From: Saprospiraceae bacterium
GTDB taxonomy: Bacteria; Bacteroidota; Bacteroidia; Chitinophagales; Saprospiraceae
Direction: 5' to 3'
DNA length: 64,000 nucleotides
Assembly: GCA_020631135.1 (NCBI GenBank)
Contig: JAHDHU010000001.1
Location: forward strand, 1-64,000
Made by a program: the position numbers and the translations under genes. Position 1 is the first letter of the stretch, and every line of letters starts with the position of its first letter. This document shows positions 43,253-51,658 of the stretch, one piece after another. The notes under the pieces were generated by a model. The model did no database searches and was not told where the DNA came from. It was given only the letters and a program-made list of their open reading frames with translations.

Positions 43253-45727
43253 GTGAAAAAGCTACTTACCACCATTCTGCTATGCGCTTTTCTAATTACT
43301 CTATTTAGCCAAGATATCGAGCGTAAATCCTTGACCATAAAACGTACCGAGTCACGAATAGATTTAGATGCTTACGCAAATGAAGGCGATTGGCTGACAG
43401 CTGATATTGCCACTGGATTTACTCAATTTGATCCTAATCCTGATTCGCTCCCTTCACAAAAAACTATTGTTAAACTCCTTTATGATAACGAAGCGATCTA
43501 TGTCTTTGCTCATTTGCATGACACTAGTCCGGATTCAATTTTAAGAGAATTAACCCTGAGAGATAATACAGGAAATGCTGACTGGTTTTCTATTTCCTTT
43601 GATTCTTATAGAGATGGTCAAAACTCATTGTCCTTTGCGGTTACTTCCGCTGGAGTTCAATTAGATGTCAAATATTCAAATCAAGGGGAAGATAGTACCT
43701 GGGATGCAGTATGGGACAGTAAGGTTAGGATAGGTGAAGATGGTTGGTATGTAGAATTAAAAATTCCTTATTCCGCACTCAGATTTAGTGATTCGAACGA
43801 GCAGCTTTGGCGAATGCAAATCATGCGGAATATCCGAAGACATCGTCAAACAAATTTTTGGAATCGAATGGATCCTAATATAGATGGATTTGTTAATCAG
43901 TTTGGAGTTTTAGAGGGATTGGAAAACATAAAATCTCCATTGCGACTAAGCATAAACCCATTTGTCATTGGATATGTAAATACGGTCAAAGATCCTGAGG
44001 CTAATCCAGAGAAAGATAGCGGAACGGCCTGGGGCGCAGGGATGGATTTGAAATATGGAATAAATGACGCTTTTACTTTAGATATGGCATTGATTCCTGA
44101 TTTTGGACAGACCCAATCAGATAACCAAGTTTTAAATCTTGGCCCATTCGAGCAATTCTTTGAAGAACGAAGACCCTTTTTTACGGAGGGCACTGAGTTG
44201 TTTTCGAAAGGGGATTTATTTTATTCTAGAAGGGTAGGTGGAACTACTTTCAGATCTGCCGAACTTGCTGATAACGAAACCATTGTTAACGAACCTGCTG
44301 TGACTCAACTTTACAATGCATTAAAACTTTCGGGCAGAACTTTTAAAGGAACTGGTCTTGGATTTTTTAATGCAGTGGAAGCACAAGAAGAGGCTATCAT
44401 AGTCAACGATAATGGGGAAGAAAGGGAGGAGATAGTCAATCCTCTAACCAACTACAATGTCTTTGTTGTTGATCAAAATCTTCCAAATAATTCTTCATTG
44501 GCATTGGTGAATACCAATGTAACTAGACAAGGGAGTTTTTATGATGCGAATGTAACTGGATTGCAGGGAAATTTTCGTAGTAAAAATCAAACTTGGGGCT
44601 TGGATGTGTTTGGGGCAGTTAGCCAGCAGTTTTATGAGGACGAAACTGAACGGGGAGGAGCATATGCTGTGGAGTTAGGAAAAATAAGTGGTAAATGGCA
44701 ATATAACGCATACGCGAATGTAGAGTCTGACACCTACGATATAAATGATTTAGGACTTTTGTTTAGCAATAACGAATTTTCATACGGAGCAAGTTGGCAA
44801 TTCAATCAATTTACACCTACAAAAAAGCTAAATCGATACAATATAAATGGACAAATTCGATTTGAGCGTCTGTATCGACCAAATGCATTTACAGCTACTA
44901 GCTTTAACTTGAATACTTTTTTCTTCACCAAAAAATTCTTTGGTTTTGGCTTTTTCACAGGAGGGCAACCAATAGACGCTCATAATTATTTTGAACCGAG
45001 GACAGGAGATTTTGAAACTTTTTCGAAAGTACCAGCCTTCCAATACATTGGTGGCTTTTTATCTTCAGATTACAGAAAAACATTGGCCTTAGATGTAAAT
45101 GTGGTTATGGGTAATTCATATAGTAGAGGTGTTCGCTACCGTAATTATAGAGTTTCTCCGAGATGGAGAGTTAATGATCGAATCTTACTCACTTTAGCAG
45201 GTAATTTTGAATTAGGGAAAAATCAAATAGGCTATGTCAATCGAAATGGTTATGATGATGACATTCCAGAAATTGGAAGTGACGACATATTGTATGGTTT
45301 AAGAGATAGATATACTTGGAATAACTCTTTTTCAGCTAGATATGTACATAGCAATACAGCATCGGCAACAGTATTTATCCGACACTATCAGGATCGCGTA
45401 AGATGGCATGACTTAGGAAAACTAAACGACGCAGGATGGACTGATCCGATAGCTTTTGATGGTATAGTTGATAATGTACCTGTTTTTGACCGAAACGTAA
45501 ATATTTTTAGTCTGGACTTTCAATTCACCAAAAGATTTGCTCCAGGAAGTGACATCATCTTCTTTTGGAAACAACAAATATTTGGTAGTGATGAAGAATT
45601 TGAAAGAAATTATTTTCAAAATTTGATTGGCCTAAATGATCACTTTAGAACCAATAGCGTTTCACTGAGAATAGTATATTTCTTAGATTATCAACGTATC
45701 GAAGCTTTGCGCAAAACTCCTTATTAA
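43253..45727 (+). CDS. DUF5916 protein with CBM9-like N-terminal domain (GTG start)
   Basis: The gene encodes 824 aa: a signal peptide (1-19, LFS then Q), a carbohydrate-binding family 9-like sandwich (about 25-215: DAYANEGDWLTADIATGFTQFDP, DNEAIYVFAHLHDTSPDSI, DGWYVELKIPYSALRF), then the DUF5916 barrel-like domain (GAGMDLKYGINDAFTLDMALIPDFGQTQSDNQ, FFEERRPFFTEGTELF) to the end (LRIVYFLDYQR). Proteins of this type are predicted outer-membrane barrels with an exposed binding domain. The function is unknown. The start is GTG at 43253; no ATG keeps the signal peptide. Confidence 0.88.
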   Translation: MKKLLTTILLCAFLITLFSQDIERKSLTIKRTESRIDLDAYANEGDWLTADIATGFTQFDPNPDSLPSQKTIVKLLYDNEAIYVFAHLHDTSPDSILRELTLRDNTGNADWFSISFDSYRDGQNSLSFAVTSAGVQLDVKYSNQGEDSTWDAVWDSKVRIGEDGWYVELKIPYSALRFSDSNEQLWRMQIMRNIRRHRQTNFWNRMDPNIDGFVNQFGVLEGLENIKSPLRLSINPFVIGYVNTVKDPEANPEKDSGTAWGAGMDLKYGINDAFTLDMALIPDFGQTQSDNQVLNLGPFEQFFEERRPFFTEGTELFSKGDLFYSRRVGGTTFRSAELADNETIVNEPAVTQLYNALKLSGRTFKGTGLGFFNAVEAQEEAIIVNDNGEEREEIVNPLTNYNVFVVDQNLPNNSSLALVNTNVTRQGSFYDANVTGLQGNFRSKNQTWGLDVFGAVSQQFYEDETERGGAYAVELGKISGKWQYNAYANVESDTYDINDLGLLFSNNEFSYGASWQFNQFTPTKKLNRYNINGQIRFERLYRPNAFTATSFNLNTFFFTKKFFGFGFFTGGQPIDAHNYFEPRTGDFETFSKVPAFQYIGGFLSSDYRKTLALDVNVVMGNSYSRGVRYRNYRVSPRWRVNDRILLTLAGNFELGKNQIGYVNRNGYDDDIPEIGSDDILYGLRDRYTWNNSFSARYVHSNTASATVFIRHYQDRVRWHDLGKLNDAGWTDPIAFDGIVDNVPVFDRNVNIFSLDFQFTKRFAPGSDIIFFWKQQIFGSDEEFERNYFQNLIGLNDHFRTNSVSLRIVYFLDYQRIEALRKTPY

Positions 45728-45734
45728 ACTCTTA

Positions 45735-46190
45735 TTATTTTTTTTGAAGCTTTTCTTCGTATAGATTTATCCAGTCTTTCATAGACATTTTCTTCATGAG
45801 TTCTCCTACCAAATCATAAGGTATATCATCTAATTTTTTAAATCTTACACAGCTTTTACCCATGTCCAATTTGTACTTACTTCTCTTGGCATATTCTTCC
45901 TGAAACCAATTTAGAATTTTGGGTTCTGCATACATACCCATATGGTATAAGGCAATAAAATTTTTCTGATTAGCCAAATTGGCAAACGGAAGAGGAGTGT
46001 CTTTTTTACAATGGTATCCCTGAGGGTACGCCTTAAGCGGAACCACATATCCTGGCATTCCATAATTCAATTGTTCTTCAAAACCTTTCGGTAAGTTATC
46101 CAAAACGGTTTTTCTTAATTTATTGAAAGTTTCTAAACGTTCCTCCGGGATGTTGGCTATGTATTCTTCAATGTTTTTTGGTTTGGACAT
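45735..46190 (-). CDS. DUF1801 domain protein
   Basis: The gene encodes 151 aa, cytoplasmic. The DUF1801 signature is clear: EYIANIPEERLETFNKLRKTVLDNLPKGFEEQLNYGMPGYVVPL, then FIALYHMGMYAEPKIL and GKSCVRFKKLDDIPYDLVGEL. It is longer and better conserved than the DUF1801 protein at 36537 and belongs to another subgroup. The single gene converges on the DUF5916 gene. The biochemical role of the family is unknown. Confidence 0.85.
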   Translation of the reverse strand: MSKPKNIEEYIANIPEERLETFNKLRKTVLDNLPKGFEEQLNYGMPGYVVPLKAYPQGYHCKKDTPLPFANLANQKNFIALYHMGMYAEPKILNWFQEEYAKRSKYKLDMGKSCVRFKKLDDIPYDLVGELMKKMSMKDWINLYEEKLQKK

Positions 46191-46243
46191 CTTGGTTTTT
46201 TCCTGAAGTTAATTGACCCATGTTATTCACACAAGATTATAGA

Positions 46244-46972
46244 TTATTTTATTTCATTGAGAAATTCTGCAAATCGAATTCTCGCTCCTAATAAAATATT
46301 GAAAGCAATGAATGATCGGTTTTTGTGAGATTTATGAAATTGCATTGGTCGAAGGTCAATACCAGCAGCGAAATCAAATGCCATAAAATCTAATGCATTA
46401 ATCTTAAAATTCGGAAGAATAGAAAGGCTAGGTACAACATTATTAAACTCGGCCTTGATATCCTCTTGTATTTCAGGATAAGGTCCATATTGATAAATAG
46501 TGGATTTGGCTGAATTTAGATAATTGAATTTAAGCATTGCTCTAATTGAAAAATTTTTGTGGATTTTTGACAGCTTATAATAAGCTCCAATCCCAAGGGT
46601 CATGTATGAAATACGGAAATTTTGATACCCTAAATCATTTAAGTTTACAAGACCAGTAGTGTCAATTAATTTTGCTGTTGGTTCTTGACGTGTGAAGTCT
46701 GCCATAGCCAGTCCCAAAGTGACGGCCCATCTCAATTTATGTAGGTACTTTGAACTGCCACTTAATCCCAATTCCAAATCACCTTTTCCAGAATAATTAT
46801 ATGAAATCAAGTTGTCGCTCAGGATCAGTTCATCCGATAAAAAAGTATGTGCTCCTTGAATGTTGCCATGCATTTCAATTTGGGAAAATAAACTACTCAT
46901 TGAAAAAGCCATCAATAGTAACGAGAGAATGAGATTTTGGTACGAATTGAAAAGCAGTAGTGAATTGGACAT
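46244..46972 (-). CDS. Putative outer-membrane beta-barrel protein
   Basis: The gene encodes 242 aa. The N-terminus has an export signal (about 12-30, SSLFS then Q). Strand-like segments with alternating aromatic residues follow (LELGLSGSSKYLHKLRWAVTLGLAMADF, ISYMTLGIGAYYKLSK, FSIRAMLKFNYL, FIAFNILLGARIRF), consistent with an 8-10-stranded barrel of the OmpW/PorT kind. No specific family is recognised. It is divergent from the T9SS gene at 47056, with a TACGTTTG -7 element 27 bases upstream of its ATG. Confidence 0.6.
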   Translation of the reverse strand: MSNSLLLFNSYQNLILSLLLMAFSMSSLFSQIEMHGNIQGAHTFLSDELILSDNLISYNYSGKGDLELGLSGSSKYLHKLRWAVTLGLAMADFTRQEPTAKLIDTTGLVNLNDLGYQNFRISYMTLGIGAYYKLSKIHKNFSIRAMLKFNYLNSAKSTIYQYGPYPEIQEDIKAEFNNVVPSLSILPNFKINALDFMAFDFAAGIDLRPMQFHKSHKNRSFIAFNILLGARIRFAEFLNEIK

Positions 46973-46999
46973 AAATAAAGTACAAACATGATTATTTTA

Positions 47000-47007
47000 C
47001 AAACGTA
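47000..47007 (-). promoter_or_regulatory. Candidate -7 element of the barrel-protein gene
   Basis: On the minus strand TACGTTTG matches TAnnTTTG exactly, 27 bases before the ATG at 46972. No convincing -33 element is present. Confidence 0.35.
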
Positions 47008-47055
47008 ACCATTTCCGAAGTCAGTTAGCGGGCTTCTTAATTTTAAAAATTTCAA

Positions 47056-48318
47056 ATGAATAAAAGAATACCTTACTTAAATTTTTGCATTGTTTTTTTT
47101 CTTATAACAGCATTTTCTCAAACTAACTTAAAAGCTCAATGTTTTGCAGGAGATATGACTTCTACAGGGATGGTGGCTGTTCCGGATGGAGATACTTTTG
47201 ATTTGATGATGTCCAATGAGATGGTCCCAACTGGAAATACTTGGTGTTGGTTTCTAGATAACACTAATTCAAATGGTACAGGTGGATTAGAACAGCCGGT
47301 AGTAATTACAGGAATTACTGGCATGGAAACTTGGGATAATGATTTATCCGGAATTCTTAGTGCAAACGGTCTGCCGCGATTGGAGGGAGTCTGGATTTTC
47401 AAAGGAGCAATTTTTACAGATCCCATGGATCCACTAAACAGTTTTTGTGATGTGACAGTAGATTCACTAATTGTTGAATTTGGTCCAGTCATGATGACGA
47501 CTTGTTCGGCAGGAACAATGACCACCATAGGAGAAACTACTGTTTGTAACGGTGAAACATTTAGTGTAATAACCGAAATGACTGATATTCCAACGACAGG
47601 CGGACTTGCGTGGAGTTTTGATGATGCTTTAGGTGGTTCGGGAGGACAGGCAGGCGGATTTATATTGCTAAATGTAACAGGAAATGAAACTTATGATAGT
47701 GATCTAAATGGAATCATGTCTGGGAATGGATTAGATGCACTAAGTGGAACTTGGGTGGTTAAATCTAGTGTCTATGAATTGGCTGGGAATCCATTAGCTA
47801 CTGTTTGTGATGTGTCGACAGATTCTTTGATTGTGAATTTTAATCCACAGATAAATATAAGTTTAGATAATCCATTTAATACTTATGTAATTGCAGATGT
47901 TACTGGTGGGGTAGCACCTTATGAATATTTATGGACCAACGGCGAAACTCAGGATACTGTTTTCAATCTTGAGGACGGAATCTTAACACTCCAAATAACA
48001 GATGCCAATGGTTGCATGCAAACAGAAACAATAACTTTGATGAATACTTCAATAGATGAGGTTAAAGGACTAGAATCATTTGAAATTAGTCCAAATCCTT
48101 CGGATGGAATCAGTCATTTAAACATGACTTTCGATCAAGCACAGAATATCGAGATTCGCGTACTAAATATGGAAGGAAAACTTTTGTCAGTTGTTGCCTC
48201 CGAAAAGTCTAAGGGTAGGATTTATCCAATTGATTTATCCCAGTATAATTCGGGAGTTTATTTGATTCAAGTGATAACATCAGATGCAAAGTTTGCAGAA
48301 AGAATAATTAAAAGATAA
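47056..48318 (+). CDS. T9SS-exported protein with internal duplication
   Basis: The gene encodes 420 aa: a signal peptide (1-27, LKA then Q), then two related copies of about 115 residues. Each begins with a Cys-Phe/Ser-Ala-Gly motif, contains GGxxxxWxxD and ExxDxDLxGIxxxNGL, and ends with CDVxxDSLIVxF (about 28-142 and 150-268). A SprB-like repeat follows (VTGGVAPYEYLWTNGETQDTV…ITDANGC, about 275-335). The last 75 residues are a type A T9SS sorting domain (FEISPNPSDG … AERIIKR). The product should be surface-exposed or released; its ligand is unknown. A strong terminator follows. Confidence 0.88.
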   Translation: MNKRIPYLNFCIVFFLITAFSQTNLKAQCFAGDMTSTGMVAVPDGDTFDLMMSNEMVPTGNTWCWFLDNTNSNGTGGLEQPVVITGITGMETWDNDLSGILSANGLPRLEGVWIFKGAIFTDPMDPLNSFCDVTVDSLIVEFGPVMMTTCSAGTMTTIGETTVCNGETFSVITEMTDIPTTGGLAWSFDDALGGSGGQAGGFILLNVTGNETYDSDLNGIMSGNGLDALSGTWVVKSSVYELAGNPLATVCDVSTDSLIVNFNPQINISLDNPFNTYVIADVTGGVAPYEYLWTNGETQDTVFNLEDGILTLQITDANGCMQTETITLMNTSIDEVKGLESFEISPNPSDGISHLNMTFDQAQNIEIRVLNMEGKLLSVVASEKSKGRIYPIDLSQYNSGVYLIQVITSDAKFAERIIKR

Positions 48319-48341
48319 GATCAAAATATAACTATTGGAAA

Positions 48342-48367
48342 GGGGACATTAGATGTCCCCTTTTTTT
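48342..48367 (+). terminator. Rho-independent terminator, probably bidirectional
   Basis: GGGGACAT (48342-48349), loop TAG, ATGTCCCC (48353-48360), then TTTTTTT (48361-48367). It ends the T9SS gene and overlaps the stop of the convergent methyltransferase gene, for which AAA before the stem supplies a short T-run on the other strand. Confidence 0.92.
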
Positions 48368-49538
48368 ATACCAGCTTCATAAGTTTTTCTAAAAAATGAT
48401 ATTCAACACCGAAGGTTTTTCGAATTTGTTGAATTTTTTCCAAAACACTTTTAGGAAATATTTCAACTGATTGTTGAAAGGTCGCTACGATGAGGAGATT
48501 TTTTGGTGTATGGCTGGTCGAGATAAATTCCATTACGTTTGTTTTGTATCCAAAGCCTTCTAATATCAAAGCCCTTATAGTGTCCGTAACTATTTCGGCT
48601 TGTCTTTCTTTGAGAATGCCGTATTGAAGAATGGAACCAACATCTGGAGTTAGTTTCATTTGTTTTCGGACTTGTTTGTGACAACAAGGCGAGCAAACTA
48701 TAATCTTAGCTTTTTTATTTATTCCAGCAGCGATGGCATCATCTGTCGCGGTATTACAAGCGTGAAGTGCAATTAGTATATCAGAAGACTCAATGCTGGA
48801 TGTTTCAATATTACCTTCATGAAAACTCAGATCATTGTATTCTAAAGATCGCGCAATAGCATTACACTGCTCTACAAGATTGGATCGAATCTCTATACCT
48901 TTTATAACTGGTTCGTGGTTTTTTCTATTTTTCAAATGATCATATAAGGCAAAAGTTAGATACCCTTTACCAGAACCCATATCACTTACCGTGTATTTAT
49001 CAGGTAAGTTTGCTTTTTCAATAATTGGATCAATTATTTCTATAAACTTGTTTATCTGTTTGAATTTATCTTGTTTGTCTTTTAAAACTTTTCCATCCAC
49101 ACTACTAATGCCAAGATGATACAGATATGGAGATTTTGAGGAGACCAATCTATTCTTTTGGTGATCATGTTTGAGGTCAAGAATTTTTTCCTTTCCTAAT
49201 ATTTTGGATTTGATTTTTGTCTTTCCTTTTTCAGGATAAGAAAAGTAGTGCTCGATTTTGGTGTCGTGCAGATCTGCTTGAGCAAAATTATTTTCAAGTT
49301 GCTCATCAATTATCTTAAGGGAAGTTTCTAAATTGTAATTTTTGGTGAGGTCATTGGTCGAATATCGATAAACAAATGATAATCTAAAACCAGCTTTAAG
49401 TTGAACTGGCCGAATGATTATTTTTTTTAAGTCATCCGCTTTGTTCTTTTTATTTATCAATAAAAGTCGGACAAATGTATTTTCGTCAATACATTTTTTA
49501 ATGATTTGTAAAAACTCTTTTTTCTTCTCGCTATTCAT
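48366..49538 (-). CDS. SAM-dependent methyltransferase-like protein
   Basis: The protein has 390 aa from ATG 49538; a TTG one codon upstream is also in frame. The C-terminal half is a Rossmann methyltransferase with motif I SDMGSGKGYLTFALYDHL (about 185-202), acidic motif II in GIEIRSNLVE, and IALHACNTATDDAI with CSPCCHKQ, the pattern of the Methyltransf_32 (METTL25/GSTCD-like) group. The N-terminal half is a separate, conserved-looking domain (KIIIRPVQLKAGFRLSFVYRYSTND). The substrate is unknown; RNA is a common guess for the group. It is followed in the opposite direction by a shared terminator. Confidence 0.82.
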   Translation of the reverse strand: MNSEKKKEFLQIIKKCIDENTFVRLLLINKKNKADDLKKIIIRPVQLKAGFRLSFVYRYSTNDLTKNYNLETSLKIIDEQLENNFAQADLHDTKIEHYFSYPEKGKTKIKSKILGKEKILDLKHDHQKNRLVSSKSPYLYHLGISSVDGKVLKDKQDKFKQINKFIEIIDPIIEKANLPDKYTVSDMGSGKGYLTFALYDHLKNRKNHEPVIKGIEIRSNLVEQCNAIARSLEYNDLSFHEGNIETSSIESSDILIALHACNTATDDAIAAGINKKAKIIVCSPCCHKQVRKQMKLTPDVGSILQYGILKERQAEIVTDTIRALILEGFGYKTNVMEFISTSHTPKNLLIVATFQQSVEIFPKSVLEKIQQIRKTFGVEYHFLEKLMKLV

Positions 49539-49565
49539 CAAGGTAAAGATAATCAGGTCCTCAAG

Positions 49566-50924
49566 TTATCTTTTCGGATTTAAACAATAATGACTTTTCT
49601 TGAACTGAAAATACTTAGGATTAAAATCGTCCGTATTAAGAGTTTTAAAAGGACCCAAAAAGGCACTTGGGTTTTCTTTTTTAATGTAGTCTTGAGAATT
49701 TTTAGTGTAAAACACAGTTTTATACTCATTCCTTTCTGCTGCTAACAATGCTGATTCAAATGGTATTGCCCATTCCATTTTTAGTGTTCCTTTTAATCTA
49801 ACATAAGCAGGGACCACTGATTTTTCGCATTTCGCGAATGCGAGCTTATTATTTAACCAATTTATTCGCTGAGTGTATGCAGTGGATGAAAGCGTAATTC
49901 TTGTAAAGCAGATCATCAATATCAAAGGTATGATCAACAAGTATTTACTTTGAACCCTTTCAGATATATAAATGTGTTTTAAAAAAGGATAAGTAACAAA
50001 TACGGACAAACAGGTATAACTAGATTCTCGATAAAACATTCGAATGCCTTCCGGATTGCCAAGGTGTACGACAAGGATGAAAACAAGAAAACTCGCCATA
50101 AGAAATATAGCACGAAGCCAATTTCGATACTTAAAAAAAATGAATAAGTTGACAATGAGTAGAAAAAATATAGTCTGATAAAAGAATGGAATTTCAACTA
50201 TAAATACCTCATGTGCGTATAAATCAAACCAATTTCGAGAGCTTAGGTTTTCCCAAAATTCTTTGCTTTTTGCTGCATCATACCAAGTCGTAAAGAATTG
50301 ATTTCTTACCAACCATGTGATCACAAAAACGATCGGTAAGAAAATAATTTCTTTGCTCAGCTTTTTGTTTTCTAATACATCATCCTTGATCATATAGAAA
50401 AAGGGAAAAAGAACCAATGGATGAAAAAATACTGCAGCGACAATAAAAAAGGCACTTAGAGCATATTTGAAAAGGAGTTTCTTAGAATTTTTGTAAACCA
50501 CAAAAGCAAGAAGGACAGTTAGTATACCTTGTAATAGATCAGACGAACACCAATAAAAGGTTTCGGAACAACCTAAAAGGACGGTAAAAAGTACCAGCAT
50601 AGAGAATACTTTATCTCGATAAACCCAATGACATATCGAGAAAACAATTATGTGATATAAGGGAAAAGAGATAGAAAACAATTTGGCCAAAGTAGCCATG
50701 CTCAGATTCAGTTTTAAAGCGATAAAAGGAAGAAGCCTAAAAATTATCGAAGGCCATCGATTGGTCATCACTTCGATTTTTTGATCATTGACTAAAAGAA
50801 ATAATTGAAACGCTGGATCAGAAAAATATATTCGTTCTCTATAGAATATGATTGAAAGAATAAAAATTAAGGTAAAGCAAACGCCACCTAATATGCTGAT
50901 ATAATATTTTCTTAACCAGTCCAA
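49566..50924 (-). CDS. Polytopic membrane protein, possibly GT-C-like (TTG start)
   Basis: The gene encodes 452 aa with about ten hydrophobic helices between residues 9 and 335, and a soluble C-terminal tail (about 340-452). The layout, with charged residues after the first helix and a periplasmic-type tail, resembles GT-C glycosyltransferases, but I see no definite signature. The first helix requires the TTG at 50924 because no earlier ATG is in frame. A one-base-different copy of the CGCATTCGCGAATGCG palindrome lies at 49826. It is 31 bases downstream of the CHAP gene in the same direction. Confidence 0.6.
   Translation of the reverse strand: MDWLRKYYISILGGVCFTLIFILSIIFYRERIYFSDPAFQLFLLVNDQKIEVMTNRWPSIIFRLLPFIALKLNLSMATLAKLFSISFPLYHIIVFSICHWVYRDKVFSMLVLFTVLLGCSETFYWCSSDLLQGILTVLLAFVVYKNSKKLLFKYALSAFFIVAAVFFHPLVLFPFFYMIKDDVLENKKLSKEIIFLPIVFVITWLVRNQFFTTWYDAAKSKEFWENLSSRNWFDLYAHEVFIVEIPFFYQTIFFLLIVNLFIFFKYRNWLRAIFLMASFLVFILVVHLGNPEGIRMFYRESSYTCLSVFVTYPFLKHIYISERVQSKYLLIIPLILMICFTRITLSSTAYTQRINWLNNKLAFAKCEKSVVPAYVRLKGTLKMEWAIPFESALLAAERNEYKTVFYTKNSQDYIKKENPSAFLGPFKTLNTDDFNPKYFQFKKSHYCLNPKR
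49826..49842. repeat. CGCATTTCGCGAATGCG near-palindrome
   Basis: This 17-base element equals CGCATTCGCGAATGCG with one extra T. On the minus strand it reads L-A-F-A-K-C in the membrane protein. A 15-base match to the same variant lies at 31797-31811 in recQ. Confidence 0.75.
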
Positions 50925-50955
50925 GATTTGTTAAAGATAGCTATTGCAATATTGA

Positions 50956-51657
50956 TCATCTGGACAACCAGCCAATAACATGTTTGCTGTCTATTTTCCA
51001 TTTACCATTAACAAAAAGCAAAGGGATGGTGCTTCTGGACTTTTGAGAATGTCCATTGTTTTGAGAAACCATTTCTATTTCCCCATCTCTAACCGAAGAA
51101 ATAATACCGACGTGACCGAAAGAGTTTGTAGCATCAGGTCCAAATACCAAAATGGCATTTTCTCTAGGTTGGTAAAAACTATAATTACGATATTGGTTTA
51201 ATCCCCTGGCTTCGTTGAAGCCTCCATCACTTACATTCCAATCAAAAAATTCTTTAGCATGCCCATAGCTTTGCTTCATTTTGTGATTGTAATATTCGTA
51301 ATAAAATCTTTTTACAAATTCTACACACTGAAACTTTAAACCTAAGTTGTAACCATCTGCTGTCACATGACGACCATATACGGAACTTAAAGATCCGTTA
51401 TGATAAACCGCAACGCCCAGATGATTGTCTATTATTTTGACATCGTCCAAAGTTGTTCGATCGGGATTTGATTTAAAAGTTTGAACCTTACTTTTCTTCT
51501 TGGTTCTTTTAGGCGGATTGTTTTTACGTTCTGGAATTTTTGGAATCCATTCTTTGACCTCGATTTTATCCATGACTGTGTCTGGGATAAAAAAGTATCC
51601 GATTCCACCTAGAATTAAAATCGTGATAAATAAAGCCTGGATTTGAGTTTTTTCCAA
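50956..51657 (-). CDS. Membrane-anchored CHAP-domain hydrolase (TTG start)
   Basis: The gene encodes 233 aa. One N-terminal helix (7-24) anchors a basic linker (KNNPPKRTKKKSK) and a CHAP domain (about 85-230) with catalytic Cys111 (FQCVEFV) and His182 (FGHVGI). CHAP enzymes are cysteine amidases or endopeptidases acting on peptidoglycan or glutathionylspermidine. The start is TTG at 51657, two bases after the aspS stop, so translation is likely coupled to aspS. The active site is on the periplasmic side if the helix is a signal anchor. Confidence 0.85.
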   Translation of the reverse strand: MEKTQIQALFITILILGGIGYFFIPDTVMDKIEVKEWIPKIPERKNNPPKRTKKKSKVQTFKSNPDRTTLDDVKIIDNHLGVAVYHNGSLSSVYGRHVTADGYNLGLKFQCVEFVKRFYYEYYNHKMKQSYGHAKEFFDWNVSDGGFNEARGLNQYRNYSFYQPRENAILVFGPDATNSFGHVGIISSVRDGEIEMVSQNNGHSQKSRSTIPLLFVNGKWKIDSKHVIGWLSR

Positions 51658-51658
51658 A

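Noticed and set aside
47136-47528. A 130-codon minus-strand frame inside the T9SS gene
   Set aside because: The opposite frame encodes a signal peptide, repeated modules and a sorting tail; this one has no recognisable features.
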